From Mycoplasmopsis canis PG 14 (lineage in GTDB: Bacteria > Bacillota_I > Bacilli_A > Mycoplasmatales > Metamycoplasmataceae), in assembly GCF_001553195.1 (NCBI RefSeq), contig NZ_CP014281.1, positions 682,001-746,000 of the forward strand: DNA of 64,000 nt, written 5' to 3'. How positions within the stretch are numbered: the stretch's first letter is position 1; the number at the start of each line of letters is the position of its first letter. The position numbers and the translations under genes are program-made. The notes below the pieces were generated by a model. The model had not been told where the DNA came from. It made no database searches and saw only the letters and a list, made by a program, of their open reading frames with translations. Positions 23,224 to 33,911 of this stretch are shown here, piece after piece.

Positions 23224-23632
23224 GGTAAAAACTTGTAAACTCTAAAATAGCAGCTTTCTTCTTTTTATAAAACGTTGTTTTTGAAAAGTGTTTTAAATAT
23301 CATTCATTCACATCTCTAGTTTCTTCATTTAAATAACAATTCTCAATCATTCATGCACCTTCAGGACTCATTTGTGACAAAATAAATCTTATTGTGTTAT
23401 TTGCATCGTTGTAAATTTCTTTTTCTAAATTGTCTATTGTTTTAATTAATTCTTGATCATTAGGAAAAAACCTTGATCTTAATTTTAATTTTGCAATTTG
23501 TTTTTGTAAGATCTTTTTAAATTCAAAATGAGATATAAATATTTGACTTATTAATTTACACATTTTGGCATAAAAATCTTTTTTATCTGTTTCTTTTACA
23601 ATATTAGAAATTTCTTCTAAATTTTTAATCAT
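23210..23632 (-). CDS. Unknown helical protein, 140 residues
   Basis: Starts MIKNLEEISNIV behind a GGAGGG ribosome site. Predicted mostly helical and lysine-rich, with LISQIFISHFEFKKILQKQI. Not recognised. Two TGA codons are read as Trp. First gene of the run leading to acpP. A TATAAT on the minus strand around 23645-23650 is a possible promoter. Confidence 0.72.
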
Positions 23633-23689
23633 TTTTCCCTCCAATTATAGTTTATACCTTTTTATTTTTTTTGTCAAGTAAGTTTATAA

Positions 23690-23718
23690 AAAAAGGAAAA
23701 ACCATAAGGTTTTTCCGT
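23690..23718 (-). terminator. proS terminator
   Basis: Minus-strand hairpin GGAAAAACC-TTA-TGGTTTTTCC followed by a T-run, about 18 bp past the proS stop. Confidence 0.85.
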
Positions 23719-23735
23719 ACTATTTTTTTAAAAAA

Positions 23736-25184
23736 TTAATATGCTTTAGCAAACACAACATAACGTTTTGTGCCATTTTTGCATTCTGGAATGATGCATG
23801 ATTCTTGATTTTCTGGTTTAAATAAATCTTTAATTGGAATGCATCTAGCTGTTGCTCCTGTCTCTTCTTTAATTCTTTCTTCAGCTTCATCAGAACAACA
23901 AAAAGGAGCAACTACAAAATTACTTTTTTCAATTTCTTTCTTGAAATCATCGTAATAATTTACGCTAACAGTTCTATTTTTTAATCTTTCTTTTGCTGAC
24001 TCATATAAATTATTATGTATATCTTCTAAAAGAATACCAACCCTATCTTTAACATCCTTAAGACCTACTAATTCTTTTTCAAGAGTATCTCTTCTAACTA
24101 TTGTTACTTTGTTCTCTTGTAAATCTCTTGGGCCAATTTCGATTCTAAGTGGAACACCTTGAATTTCACTATTAGATGCTTTGAAACCAGGGTTCTTTTC
24201 ACTTGAGTCTAAATTCACTCTAAATTTTCTTCCTAAATCAATAAATAATTTTTTAGCAACTTTTGAAACTTTTTCATCCTTATTAGCAAATAATTCCAAA
24301 ATATCTACTTGGGTAGGAGCAATTCTAGGAGGAATAATTATACCTCTATTATCTCCATGGGTCATTATAAGGGCACCAATTAATCTTGTTGTAACACCTC
24401 AAGATGTTTGATAAACAAAATCTTCCTTATTTTCTTTATTTTTAAATTTAATTTCATAGGGTTTAGAAAAGTTTTGCGCTAAATAGTGACTTGTTCCTGA
24501 TTGTAGCGCCTTCCCATCTTTCATCATGGCTTCTATAGTATAAGTTGAACAAGCGCCAGCAAACTTCTCACGAGGTGTTTTTCTACCGACTATAGTAGGA
24601 ATTGCTAAAAAGTTTTTTAAAAATTTAGCATATGTATTTATCATTTCTCTTGTAAATCTTCTTGCTTCTGTAGGATCAGAATGAGATGTATGACCTTCCT
24701 GTCATAAAAATTCTCTAGAACGTAAGAATGGGTTAGTTGTTTTTTCTCACCTAAGTACATTTGCCCACTGATTGTAGATCATTGGTAAATCATTGTATGA
24801 GTTAATTGATTTTTTAAATAAATCAGCAAATAAAACTTCGGATGTTGGTCTTATATATAATTTTTCACTTAATTCCTTGTTACCAACATGAGTTACGGTT
24901 GCTAATTCTGGATTAAAGCCAGCAATATGTTCTTTTTCTAATGCAAAAAGACTTTCAGGTATCAATAAAGGCATATAAACATTTTGAATACCTTTCGATT
25001 TAAAGATACTATTCAATTCTTTTTGAATCATTTCTCATATACCGTAAGAATTAGGTTTAAAAATTAATGAACCTTTTGTTGGTCCATAAGCAATTAAATT
25101 TCCATTCTTAACAACATCAGTATATCATTTCGCAAAATCTACTTCCATTGGTGTAATTTTATCTAATTCTTTTTTGTTTGTCAT
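23736..25184 (-). CDS. proS: Prolyl-tRNA synthetase (archaeal/eukaryotic type)
   Basis: 482 residues. Class II motifs: motif 2 YIRPTSEVLF followed by REFLWQEGHTSH, and motif 3 around SWGVTTRLIGALIMTHGD. The short form without the bacterial editing insertion and the C-terminal VVFAKAY ending in Tyr mark the archaeal/eukaryotic type, as in other mycoplasmas. It charges tRNA-Pro. Four TGA codons encode Trp. It sits between its terminator and the tRNA cluster. Confidence 0.95.
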
Positions 25185-25262
25185 TATATGCTTATTATAC
25201 TTTTTTATTTAAAAATAAAAAGTATAAAAAAGTATAAAAAAACACCGCTTTTGGCGATGATA

Positions 25263-25337
25263 TGGCTGCCCCAGTTAGATTCGAACTAACGCGTGTCGGA
25301 ACCAAAACCCGATGCCTTACCGCTTGGCTATGGGGCA
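25263..25337 (-). tRNA. trnQ: tRNA-Gln (UUG anticodon)
   Basis: 75 nt with an encoded CCA end. Acceptor TGCCCCA/TGGGGCA, T-loop TTCGAAT and anticodon TTG in the loop TTTTGGT. Five bp from the tRNA-Tyr gene on the same strand. Confidence 0.93.
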
Positions 25338-25341
25338 AAAA

Positions 25342-25425
25342 TGGTGGGGGGAGAGGGATTCGAACCCCCGAATCCTAAGAAAGTGGGTTACAGCCACCCG
25401 CATTTGGCCGCTTTGCTATCCCCCC
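25342..25425 (-). tRNA. trnY: tRNA-Tyr (GUA anticodon)
   Basis: 84 nt with an encoded CCA and a long variable arm (class II), as expected for bacterial tRNA-Tyr. Acceptor GGGGGGA/TCCCCCC, anticodon GTA in CTGTAAC. Confidence 0.93.
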
Positions 25426-25513
25426 GGGATTGCTAATATATTATACACAAAACTTTTTAAAAAATAAAAATTTTTTTTAATAAATTTTATTGTATAATTG
25501 GTTTACAAGAATT

Positions 25514-25588
25514 AGGAGTATAGTTCAACGGTAGAACAACGGGCTTCAACCCCGTGTGTTGTGGGTTCGAATCCTGCTACTCCTGCCA
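25514..25588 (+). tRNA. trnW: tRNA-Trp (UCA anticodon)
   Basis: 75 nt with encoded CCA. Acceptor AGGAGTA/TACTCCT; the anticodon loop CTTCAAC carries TCA, which reads UGA and, by wobble, UGG. This is direct evidence for genetic code 4 in this genome. It is transcribed away from the Tyr/Gln pair and has its own terminator. Confidence 0.93.
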
Positions 25589-25592
25589 AAAG

Positions 25593-25638
25593 ACACTTAT
25601 TAAATGATTAAGCACTAATCATTTAATAAGTGTTTTCT
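25593..25638 (+). terminator. tRNA-Trp terminator
   Basis: An 18-bp perfect stem (ACACTTATTAAATGATTA with its complement) with a 5-nt loop and a short T-run. Confidence 0.8.
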
Positions 25639-25651
25639 TTATATTTTGTTA

Positions 25652-25657
25652 TATAAT
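25652..25657 (+). promoter_or_regulatory. gpsA -10 box
   Basis: TATAAT lies 6 bp before the gpsA ATG, so transcription should begin at or next to the start codon and give a leaderless mRNA. No SD sequence precedes the ATG, which agrees. Confidence 0.6.
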
Positions 25658-25663
25658 TTTAAT

Positions 25664-26659
25664 ATGAATAAAATTTATAAATTCGGATTTATCGGAACTG
25701 GGGCATACGGTTCTGCATTGGCAAATATTTTGACTCATAATAATTTAAAAACTATTATGTATGGCATTAATGATGATGAAATAAATGATATAAATAATGG
25801 TTATAACAAAAAGTTTTTTGGAGAAAAAAAGTTTGATAACAATCATTTAATTACTGCAACTAAAGACTTAGAATATGTTCTTGACAATTCAGAAAACATT
25901 GTTTTAGCTGTACCATCATTTGTTTTGAGTAGCACTTTAAGTAAAATGAAAGAATTAAGACCTCAAGTAAAATGAAACATAATAAATATAGCTAAAGGTT
26001 TTGAAACACAAACTAGAACATTTTTTTCAGAATTTATAAAGAAAGAGATGAAAGAATCATTAAATAATTTATCTACATTATTAGGTCCTTCATTTGCAAT
26101 AGAACTTTTCGAAAAAAATAAGACTATTATTAATATTTTTGGTGATTCTAAAAAATACAATAACGAGGTAATAAGTTATTTTAATAATGATTACTTTAAG
26201 ATTTACCCAATTGACGACCCTTTTTCAGCAGAATTATTTGCTGCGTTAAAAAACGTATTAGCTATTGGTTGTGGTATTTTATCAGAGGTATCTAACTCAA
26301 AAAATACATTTGCAGCTTTTTTGACAACTGGTGTTAAAGAAATATTAATGATTTATGGAAAAATAGCAAAAAAGAAAAAATATAAATTGGTTTTTGATTA
26401 TGCCACATTTGGGGATACTGTTTTAACTTGCTCCAATGATAAGAGCAGAAATTTTTCATACGGTAAATTTATCGCTAAGAACGGAATAGAAAGTGCTAAC
26501 AAAGAATTTCAAGGCACAATCGAAGGAAAAGAAGCGGCAAAAGTATTGGTAGAAATTTTAAATATATATAGAATTAAAACTAAGGTTTTTAAAGGAATTA
26601 TTTCTGTTCTAGCTAATAAAATATCACCAAAGGAAATTGACTTATATATAACTAAATAA
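25664..26659 (+). CDS. gpsA: Glycerol-3-phosphate dehydrogenase [NAD(P)+]
   Basis: 331 residues. Dinucleotide-binding FIGTGAYGSALANIL at the N-terminus, NIAKGFE substrate loop, LGPSFAIE, and AALKNVLAIGCGI with the catalytic Lys. It reduces dihydroxyacetone phosphate to glycerol-3-P for phospholipid synthesis. I prefer the ATG at 25664 to the TTG at 25646 because of the adjacent -10 box. Confidence 0.94.
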
Positions 26660-26758
26660 AGGTTTATTTTTAAGCCTTTATTTTAATTATAATGTTTAAA
26701 ATATTAGTCAAATAGTGTAAAATTATATTATTATATATTTTATAGAAATGGAGATAAA

Positions 26759-28075
26759 ATGTTTAAACACAAACATGACAAAAAACATAGTGTAGTTGTA
26801 GTTTCAGCAATATACAAATATGATGAATTTAAAACTGAATTTGATAAATTAGTTAGTCAAGCAAGTTCAAAAATTAAAGTTCCAGGATATAGACCAGGTA
26901 AAGCACCAAAAGAACAATTACTTGCTAGAATAGATTATCATTCAATTGAAAATAAAATTTTCTCAAATTTTTTAGATAAAAATAAAAATGAAATTTTCAA
27001 ATATTTAGATGATAAGAAAATTAAGTTTCTTCCAGTATTTTCTAATGTAGATATCAAAGATAAAAAAGATAAGGAAAATAAAGATTTAGAAATTGAAGTA
27101 AGTTTACCTACTATTCCTGATTTTGAAAACATTAAATTTGATGATGTTAAGGTTAAATTTGAATTACCAAAGATAACAAAAGAAGATATTGAAGTTGAAA
27201 TGAGTCATTTTACAAGTCACCTTACAAAGAAAACAGAAGTAAAAGAAAAAGATGCTAAGTCTCAATTACACGACACTGTTAACATTGACTTTAAAGGTTT
27301 CATTAATAATGAACCATTCGAAGGTGGTGAGGCTAGTGGATATGATCTTGAATTAGGTTCAAATAGCTTTATAGCAGGATTCGAAGATCAATTACTTAAT
27401 AAAAAAGTTGGATATAAAGGAGATGTTAAAGTTAAGTTTCCTAAAAACTATTTTGTTAAAGAATACGCAGATAAAGATGCTGTTTTTGAAGTAAAAATTA
27501 ATAAGATTTTTAGACAAGATTCTGTAAAAGTTGATGATGAAATGATCAAAAATATCGGAATTAAAAATGTTAGTTCTTTAAAAGATTTTGAAAAATACAC
27601 TTCATTAAAATTAAATCTTGAACAACTTTCTAGACAACTTACAAATTATGTTAATGAAGTTATTTTTGAAGGATATTCTAAGTTTGATACTAAATTAAAT
27701 GAAATATTTTTCAAAGAAAGAGTGAATGCATTAAGAAAAGATTTTGAAAAAAGATTAGAATCTTTCGGTATTAAAAAACGTGAATATATAACAATGTTAA
27801 AATCTTCTGAAGAAGAGATTGAAAAAGAGTTCGTTACTTTAGCTGAAAAAGAAGTTGCGATTGAATTTGTTCGTGAAGCAATAATGAAAGACGTTAAAAA
27901 ATCAAATGATTGAGAAACTAAATATGCAAAAGAATTTGAAATTTTAACAAATGAAGACGAAGCTAAGAATATTTCATTATTTTTATCAATGAATGAATCA
28001 TTATTGACAAAAATAGGAAAAGATAAAGAATCTAAAGAATTAGTAACATTTATATCTAAAAAATTAAAATTTTAA
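26759..28075 (+). CDS. tig: Trigger factor (ribosome-bound chaperone)
   Basis: 438 residues. N-terminal ribosome-binding domain with KVPGYRPGKAPKEQL, central FKBP-like prolyl isomerase domain (DTVNIDFKGFINNEPFEGGEA), and a helical C-terminal domain. It binds nascent chains at the tunnel exit near L23. The ATG follows GGAG by 6-8 nt. A single TGA (Trp) occurs late. It ends convergent to the spc operon. Confidence 0.95.
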
Positions 28076-28085
28076 ATAATAAAAT

Positions 28086-28112
28086 AAAATCGAAGTAATT
28101 TCGATTTTTCTT
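28086..28112 (+). terminator. tig terminator
   Basis: AAATCGAA-GTAA-TTCGATTT hairpin followed by a T-run on the plus strand. Confidence 0.8.
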
Positions 28113-28131
28113 TACAAACTTTTAAAAGAAT

Positions 28132-28160
28132 CAAAAAAAATAAGCCAAATAGGCTTATTT
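28132..28160 (-). terminator. S10-spc operon terminator after rplO
   Basis: Minus-strand hairpin AAATAAGCC-TATTT-GGCTTATTT with eight T. The operon stops here, before where secY would normally follow. Confidence 0.85.
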
Positions 28161-28167
28161 TTATATT

Positions 28168-28608
28168 CTATAATTCAATAACTTTTCCACCAGCTGCTTC
28201 AACTGCTTTTTTAGCTGATTCACTAGCTTTATTTACTGTAATAACAACTTTTTTTGTTAAAGTACCATTTCCAAGTAATTTAATAGGTAAACTTCTTTTA
28301 ACTAATCCTGCTTCAAATAATTTTTCAATAGTAATTTGTGAGTTATTTTCAAATCTAAGTTCAATATCTTTTAAGTTAACAACTTGATATTCAACATGGT
28401 TAACGTTTGTAAATCCACGTTTTCCAATACGACGGAATCAAGGAGTTTGTCCTCCTTCAAATCCTAATCTGTGTCCTTTACGTTTGTTTTGTCCTGATTG
28501 TCCTTTACCTGCTTGTTTCCCTTTACCTGCTGCGTGTCCACGACCTTTACGGTGTTTTTCAGGTCTAGAACCTTCTGTAAATTGTAAATTGTGTAATTTG
28601 ATAGCCAT
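28168..28608 (-). CDS. rplO: 50S ribosomal protein L15
   Basis: 146 residues. Glycine- and basic-rich N-terminus [19 protein letters not shown] and the L15 core [18 protein letters not shown] (TGG and TGA codons). Last gene of the spc part of the operon. It is directly followed by a terminator instead of secY. Confidence 0.96.
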
Positions 28609-28610
28609 AA

Positions 28611-29270
28611 TTATTTAAGATCCTTTACATCTTTGTCTCTAATATCAGCAATTTGTTCAGGAGTTCTTAAAGCTTGTAATGCTTTAACTGTTGCTTTAAC
28701 AGTATTTGCTTTTGAACGTGAACCGTATGTCTTGGTAACAATATCAGAATATCCTGCTAATTCAACAACAGCACGAACTGTTCCTGAAGCAATAAGTCCC
28801 TTTCCTTTTGAAGCTGGTTTCAACATAACTCTTGATGATAAGAATTTTGCATTTACTTCATGAGGAATTGTTCCTGTTTTTTCATTTAAAGGAACATTTA
28901 CTAAATTATTCTTAGCGTCTTTTACTGCCTTTTTAATAGCATCTGGAACTTCATTGGCTTTACCATGTCCATATCCAACACTACCTTTTTTATTACCTAT
29001 AACAACGAATGCAGAGAAACTGAATCTTCTTCCACCTTTAACAACTTTTGTAACACGTGCTACATCAATAAGTTTTTCTGTGTATTCTGATTCAACTTTT
29101 GGACGACGTTCTCTTGGTTGAGAATTTTTTCTTGGACGACGTTCGAATTGTTGTTTTTCACCATTTGCTGATTCTTCAACATTTTTAGCGCTTCTTGGAG
29201 CTCTTTTAGCAATAACTTCTTTTGTTCCTGCTTCTTCTTTAACTAATTTCTTGTCTTTTTCATTAATCAT
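28611..29270 (-). CDS. rpsE: 30S ribosomal protein S5 with N-terminal extension
   Basis: 219 residues against about 165 usually. The S5 domain begins near residue 65 ([21 protein letters not shown]), with [19 protein letters not shown] and GTIPHEV. The first ~60 residues are a Lys/Arg/Glu-rich, probably disordered extension ([22 protein letters not shown]), as seen in some mycoplasmas. It contributes to decoding accuracy near the mRNA entry site. Confidence 0.96.
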   Translation of the reverse strand: MINEKDKKLVKEEAGTKEVIAKRAPRSAKNVEESANGEKQQFERRPRKNSQPRERRPKVESEYTEKLIDVARVTKVVKGGRRFSFSAFVVIGNKKGSVGYGHGKANEVPDAIKKAVKDAKNNLVNVPLNEKTGTIPHEVNAKFLSSRVMLKPASKGKGLIASGTVRAVVELAGYSDIVTKTYGSRSKANTVKATVKALQALRTPEQIADIRDKDVKDLK

Positions 29271-29272
29271 AA

Positions 29273-29623
29273 TTAGAATTTAACTCCTTTTTCTCTAACT
29301 GCTTCAGCAAAAGCTTTAACACGACCATGGAAAATGTAACCACCACGGTCAAAAACAACTTCAGTAATACCTAATTTGTTAATTTTATCTCCCATTAATG
29401 AACCTAATTTTTTAGCAGCTTCAATATTACCGCTATATTCTTTTGATGATAAAGAAGAAACGCTAGCTATTGTAACCCCTTTAACATCATCAATTAATTG
29501 AGCATAAAAGTTTTGGTGTGATTTAAAAACATTTAGACGAGGTTTTGATGCTGTACCATTAATACGATAACGAGCACGTGAGTGTTTTTGTTTTCTAGCT
29601 TCATTTCTTGATAATTTTGCCAT
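29273..29623 (-). CDS. rplR: 50S ribosomal protein L18
   Basis: 116 residues. [20 protein letters not shown] and the C-terminal [21 protein letters not shown] are family hallmarks. It binds 5S rRNA, whose gene is not in this window. Confidence 0.96.
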   Translation of the reverse strand: MAKLSRNEARKQKHSRARYRINGTASKPRLNVFKSHQNFYAQLIDDVKGVTIASVSSLSSKEYSGNIEAAKKLGSLMGDKINKLGITEVVFDRGGYIFHGRVKAFAEAVREKGVKF

Positions 29624-29641
29624 AATTCTAACCTAAGCTCC

Positions 29642-30184
29642 TTATTTTTTAGAAGCTGTTTTCCCTTCTTTACGTCTAATTTGTTCACCTTTATATGAAA
29701 TACCTTTACCTGAGTATACACTTGGTCTTCTAACATCACGAATTATAGATGCAAAGTGTCCTACACTTTGTTTGTTTGTTCCTGTAACTGAAACTTCAGT
29801 TGGTTTAGCAACTGTAACTTTAACATCACTAGGAACATCTAAAGTAACATTGTGGCTGTACCCTGCTGAAATAACAAGTTGTGACCCTGTTAAAACTGCT
29901 TTGTACCCAACCCCTTTAATTTCTAAATCTTTACGGAAACCTTTTGAAACTCCTGTAATCATATTTGAAATATGTGAGTTTGTTGTTCCGTGTAATTGTT
30001 TTGTGACTTTTTCATCGTTTGCACGAACTGTAGTAACTTGATTACCTTCTACAACAACAGAGATTAATGGACTGAATTCTCTTTCTAATGTTCCTAAAGC
30101 ACCTTTAACAGTAACTTTTGAACCTTCTACTGAAACGGTTGTACCAGCAGGAATTATTAAAACACGATTACCAACACGTGACAT
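29642..30184 (-). CDS. rplF: 50S ribosomal protein L6
   Basis: 180 residues, full length. It starts MSRVGNRVLIIPAG; the two repeated domains and the C-terminal signature GKGISYKGEQIRRKEGKTA are present. Confidence 0.96.
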   Translation of the reverse strand: MSRVGNRVLIIPAGTTVSVEGSKVTVKGALGTLEREFSPLISVVVEGNQVTTVRANDEKVTKQLHGTTNSHISNMITGVSKGFRKDLEIKGVGYKAVLTGSQLVISAGYSHNVTLDVPSDVKVTVAKPTEVSVTGTNKQSVGHFASIIRDVRRPSVYSGKGISYKGEQIRRKEGKTASKK

Positions 30185-30197
30185 AAATACCTACCTA

Positions 30198-30590
30198 TCA
30201 AATGTAAGCGATAATTTCACCACCTACATTTTCCTTTCTAGCTTCTGATCCTGTCATTAATCCTTTTGATGTAGAGATAATTACTGTTCCGTAACCTGAA
30301 AGAATTGATGGAATTTCTTCTGATTTAACATAAACTCTTAATCCAGGTTTTGAAACTCTTTTAATTCCCACTATTGCAGCTTGTCCTTTTTTGTATTTTA
30401 AATTGATTAGAAGTGATTTTTGTGTTCCTTCACCTTCTATTGAATATGAAGAAATGTACCCTTGACTTTCGATTAACTTAACAATAGCTTCTTTCTTAAC
30501 AGAATATGGAATTGAAACTGTTTTGTGTTTTCTAGCGTTTGCATTTTTAATACGAACAACTAAATCTGAAATTGGATCTGTAATAAACAT
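30198..30590 (-). CDS. rpsH: 30S ribosomal protein S8
   Basis: 130 residues from MFITDPISDLVVRIKNAN (a TTG 9 nt upstream is possible). C-terminal STSKGLMTGSEARKENVGGE is the S8 signature. It binds 16S helix 21; in other bacteria it also represses its own operon. Confidence 0.96.
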   Translation of the reverse strand: MFITDPISDLVVRIKNANARKHKTVSIPYSVKKEAIVKLIESQGYISSYSIEGEGTQKSLLINLKYKKGQAAIVGIKRVSKPGLRVYVKSEEIPSILSGYGTVIISTSKGLMTGSEARKENVGGEIIAYI

Positions 30591-30592
30591 AA

Positions 30593-30778
30593 TTATCAAC
30601 TCGCTTTCTTAACACCAGGTATTTTTCCTTCGTGTGCTAAATTTCTGAAACAAATACGGCAAACTTTGTATTTTCTTAAAACTGAATGTGGTCTACCACA
30701 TAATTCGCAACGTGTATAAGCACGTGTAGAAAATTTAGGATGACGTTTTGCTTTTTCTATTAACGCTTTTCTTGCCAT
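30593..30778 (-). CDS. rpsN: 30S ribosomal protein S14 type Z
   Basis: 61 residues. The zinc-binding form, with CELCGRP and CRICFRN. The last sense codon is TGA, read as Trp to give the usual KKASW end. The ATG shares a base with the rplE stop. Confidence 0.96.
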
Positions 30779-31323
30779 TATTTAGCTCCTTTTTTTTCGA
30801 ATGGTACACCTAAAAGTTCTAATAAACTTCTAGCTTCTTCATCACTTTTTGCTGTTGTAACAACAAGTACATCTAATCCTTTAATACGACGAATTTTGTC
30901 GAATTCAATTTCTGGGAAAATGATTTGTTCTTTAATACCTAAAGCAAAGTTACCTCTACCGTCAAATGCTTTTGGATTAACACCACGAAAGTCACGAACA
31001 CGTGGTAATGAAATATTAATTAATTTTTCTAAGAAATCTCACATTCTATCTCTACGTAATGTAACTTTTCCACCCATAGGCATTCCTTCACGTAATTTTC
31101 ATGAAGCATTTGATTTCTTAGCTTTTGTTTCGAATGGTTTTTGTCCTGAAATAAGTGTTAATTCATGAAGAACTTCTTCAATCGCTTTTGAATTTGAAAC
31201 TTCTTTACCAGCTGTCATATTTAAAACAACTTTCTCAATTCTTGGAACTTGCATTGATGATGAGTAATTGTATTTTTCTTTAAGAGCAGGAACTGCTTTT
31301 TCTAAGTATCTTTGTTTTAACAT
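30778..31323 (-). CDS. rplE: 50S ribosomal protein L5
   Basis: 181 residues. It has [19 protein letters not shown], the [26 protein letters not shown] core, and [11 protein letters not shown]. It binds 5S rRNA. TGA Trp codons occur at 31096-31098 and in the core. It ends TAATG with rpsN. Confidence 0.96.
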
Positions 31324-31327
31324 AATA

Positions 31328-31660
31328 TTAGATTTCCTTTTGTGTTTTTCTTACAACTCTCACTTTTTTTCCATCTTTATTCACTTTGTATCCAAGTTTA
31401 GAGAATTGATTTCCTTGAGATTTTGAAGCTTTTTTAACTAAGTATGCAACATTTGAAACATGAATTGGTGCAGCAAATTCTGTAATTGAACCATCTTGAT
31501 TTTGTTGTGTAGGTTTGTTGTGTTTTTTAACAATGTTAACATCTTTAATAACGACTCTTTGCTTATCGTGTAATACTTTTTCGATTGTTCCTATTTTTCC
31601 TTTTTCTTTTCCAGAAATAACTATAACTTCGTCATTTTTCTTAAATTTAATTTTTGACAT
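31328..31660 (-). CDS. rplX: 50S ribosomal protein L24
   Basis: 110 residues. KOW motif near the N-terminus ([19 protein letters not shown]) and [17 protein letters not shown]. It starts large-subunit assembly. Basic C-terminal tail. Confidence 0.96.
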   Translation of the reverse strand: MSKIKFKKNDEVIVISGKEKGKIGTIEKVLHDKQRVVIKDVNIVKKHNKPTQQNQDGSITEFAAPIHVSNVAYLVKKASKSQGNQFSKLGYKVNKDGKKVRVVRKTQKEI

Positions 31661-31669
31661 AAATATCTC

Positions 31670-32035
31670 CTATAAAACTTCTGGTGCTAAAGAAACAATT
31701 TTAGGGAATTTTTCACGTAATTCACGAGCAACTGGCCCGAAAACACGTGTTCCACGTGGTGTTAAATCTTCTTTAAGTATTACAACTGCGTTGTCATCAA
31801 AACGAATGTATGTACCATTGTTACGGTGAATTCCGTATGATGAACGCACAACAACTGCTTTAACAACTTGACCTTCTTTAACAATACCATTTGGAATGGC
31901 TTTTTTAACTGAACATACAATAATATCACCTATATTAGCAACTTTCTTTTTAGAACCACCTAAAATACGAATAACTCCGATTTCTTTTGCTCCTGAGTTA
32001 TCAGCAACGTTTGCTCTTGATAATTCTAATAACAT
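31670..32035 (-). CDS. rplN: 50S ribosomal protein L14
   Basis: 121 residues. [20 protein letters not shown], then [21 protein letters not shown] and [15 protein letters not shown] are diagnostic. The start overlaps the rpsQ stop as TAATG. Confidence 0.96.
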   Translation of the reverse strand: MLLELSRANVADNSGAKEIGVIRILGGSKKKVANIGDIIVCSVKKAIPNGIVKEGQVVKAVVVRSSYGIHRNNGTYIRFDDNAVVILKEDLTPRGTRVFGPVARELREKFPKIVSLAPEVL

Positions 32036-32301
32036 TAGTTTTTACCTTCTTTTGAAGTCGAAATTGATACTAATCTAAAACGTTTTGTTTTTGAAAGTGG
32101 TCTTGTTTCCATGATTACAACGATATCATCTAATTTTGCTTCTTGATTTTCATCATGAACTGCAAATCTTTTTGTTGATTTGAAACGTTTTGCATATAGA
32201 GGGTGTTTTTTGTATGTGTCAACTGCAACAATAATTGTTTTAGCTGATTTTCCAGCTGAAACAACTGTACCAGTTAAGGTTTTTCTTGTGTTTCTTTCCA
32301 T
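32035..32301 (-). CDS. rpsQ: 30S ribosomal protein S17
   Basis: 88 residues. OB-fold protein with [20 protein letters not shown] and the signature [14 protein letters not shown]. Binds the 5' domain of 16S rRNA. Confidence 0.96.
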   Translation of the reverse strand: MERNTRKTLTGTVVSAGKSAKTIIVAVDTYKKHPLYAKRFKSTKRFAVHDENQEAKLDDIVVIMETRPLSKTKRFRLVSISTSKEGKN

Positions 32302-32303
32302 AA

Positions 32304-32498
32304 TTATTTAGCTCCTTTTCTTTCGTTTAATGCTGTAAGGGCTTTTGCGATGTTGTTTCTTAGTTCTTTTATTTTATGTGTTTCTTTTAAATCACCAATT
32401 GAATTTTTGTATTTTAAAGAGAATAATTCTGCTTTAAGTTGTAAAACTAATAATTCTAGTTCTTCAACAGTTTTTTTCTTTAAATCTGCGTAAGACAT
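32304..32498 (-). CDS. rpmC: 50S ribosomal protein L29
   Basis: 64 residues, two long helices; [21 protein letters not shown] and [19 protein letters not shown] are typical. It lies at the tunnel exit near L23. Confidence 0.95.
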   Translation of the reverse strand: MSYADLKKKTVEELELLVLQLKAELFSLKYKNSIGDLKETHKIKELRNNIAKALTALNERKGAK

Positions 32499-32500
32499 AA

Positions 32501-32917
32501 TTAATTATCTCCTTTTTTAATAATTTTTCATTTAACTGGTAATTTGTGTCCTGCTAAACGAAGAGCATCACGAGCTACATCTTCAGCAACTCCACCTACT
32601 TCAAACATCATTGTATTTACTTTAACGGCTGTGTATCATAATTCAGGTGTACCTTTTCCTGATCCCATACGCACACCGATTGGTTTAGAAGTTTTTGCGA
32701 AGTGAGGGAAAATTCTAATTATAACTTGTCCTTCACGACCCATTCTACGAGTAGCAGCTATACGTGCTGACTCAATTTGACGAGCTGTTACTCAAGCAGA
32801 TGTAACCGCTTGAAGTCCGAACTCACCAAATGAAACTGTATTTCCTTTTGTAGCTTTACGTTTATCGTGTTTAACTAAAAAAGGTTTTCTGTATTTGGTT
32901 CTTTTAGGTTGTAACAT
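32501..32917 (-). CDS. rplP: 50S ribosomal protein L16
   Basis: 138 residues. [13 protein letters not shown] at the start, then [38 protein letters not shown] and GKGTPELWYTAVK. The arginine-rich loop helps place tRNA in the A site. The ATG shares a base with the rpsC stop. Confidence 0.96.
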
Positions 32918-33567
32918 TATTTATCACCTCCTAAAATTTCTCCTAATGAAACTCAAACCTTAATACCGATAGCACCATATGTAGTTCTAGCTGTAGCTGT
33001 TGCATAATCAACATCTTGTCTTAAAGTATGTAATTTCATTTCTCCTTCAGAATAACCTTCTGAACGAGCCATATCAACTCCGTTTAAACGTCCACTAACC
33101 ATAGTTTTAATACCTTTGGCTCCAGCTTTCATAGCTAATCTAATAGCTATTTTTTGTGCTGAACGGAAGCTTTCACGATTTTCTAATTTTGCAGCAATCA
33201 TTTCTGCTAATAATTTTGCATTTAAATCAGGTTTCTTTAATTCTAAAACTTGTAAATTAACATTTAAATGTCTATTTTTTACAAATTTTTGTAATTTTGT
33301 TGTTAATTCTTGGATATTTTTACCTTCTTGTCCTAAAACAGCAGCCGGTTTGACAGTGTGTATTAAAACAGTAACTTTATTATCCTTATTTCTTTTTACT
33401 TCTAATTTTCCAATTTGGTATTGACGTACTAATTTATCGAAGAATTTGTAAATTTTAGCGTCTTCAACTAAAAATTTACCAAAATTATCTTTGTCAGCAA
33501 ATCATTTTGAATTGTGTTCTTTTGAAACTCCGTAACGGAATCCATTTGGATTAACTTTTTGTCCCAT
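32917..33567 (-). CDS. rpsC: 30S ribosomal protein S3
   Basis: 216 residues. [14 protein letters not shown] start, KH-type domain with [13 protein letters not shown], and the C-terminal [27 protein letters not shown] block split by my reading into conserved segments. TGA Trp codons at two places. Part of the mRNA-entry helicase. It overlaps rplV and rplP by one base each. Confidence 0.96.
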
Positions 33568-33911
33568 TAGTTTCTCTCCTCTAATACTACTGATAAATTA
33601 GATGTACGTTTGAAAATCGAATAAGCATTACCTCTACTTCTTGGTTGAAATCTTTTAAGAGTAGGACCTTCATTTACATAAACTTCTTTAACGAATAATT
33701 TTGATGCGTTCATTCCGTGGTTATTTGTTGCATTTGCTATTGCTGAATTTAATAATTTAATGAAAATTGGTGATGATTTTTTTGATGTGTTGTGTAAGAT
33801 ACCTAATGCAACGTCAACGTTTTTACCTCTAAATAAGTTTGCAACTAATTTAGCTTTAGAAACGCTAACTCTTTGTAACTTAACGTGAGCTTTTGCTTGT
33901 TGTTTATTCAT
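33567..33911 (-). CDS. rplV: 50S ribosomal protein L22
   Basis: 114 residues. AKAHVKLQRVSVSKAKLVAN near the start and KRFQPRSRGNAYSIFKRTS near the end, the hairpin that lines the exit tunnel. Coupled TAATG at both ends. Confidence 0.96.
   Translation of the reverse strand: MNKQQAKAHVKLQRVSVSKAKLVANLFRGKNVDVALGILHNTSKKSSPIFIKLLNSAIANATNNHGMNASKLFVKEVYVNEGPTLKRFQPRSRGNAYSIFKRTSNLSVVLEERN

Noticed and set aside
25185-25262. T-box leader for proS
   Set aside because: Only about 80 bp separate proS from the tRNA genes, with no T-box sequence or specifier loop.
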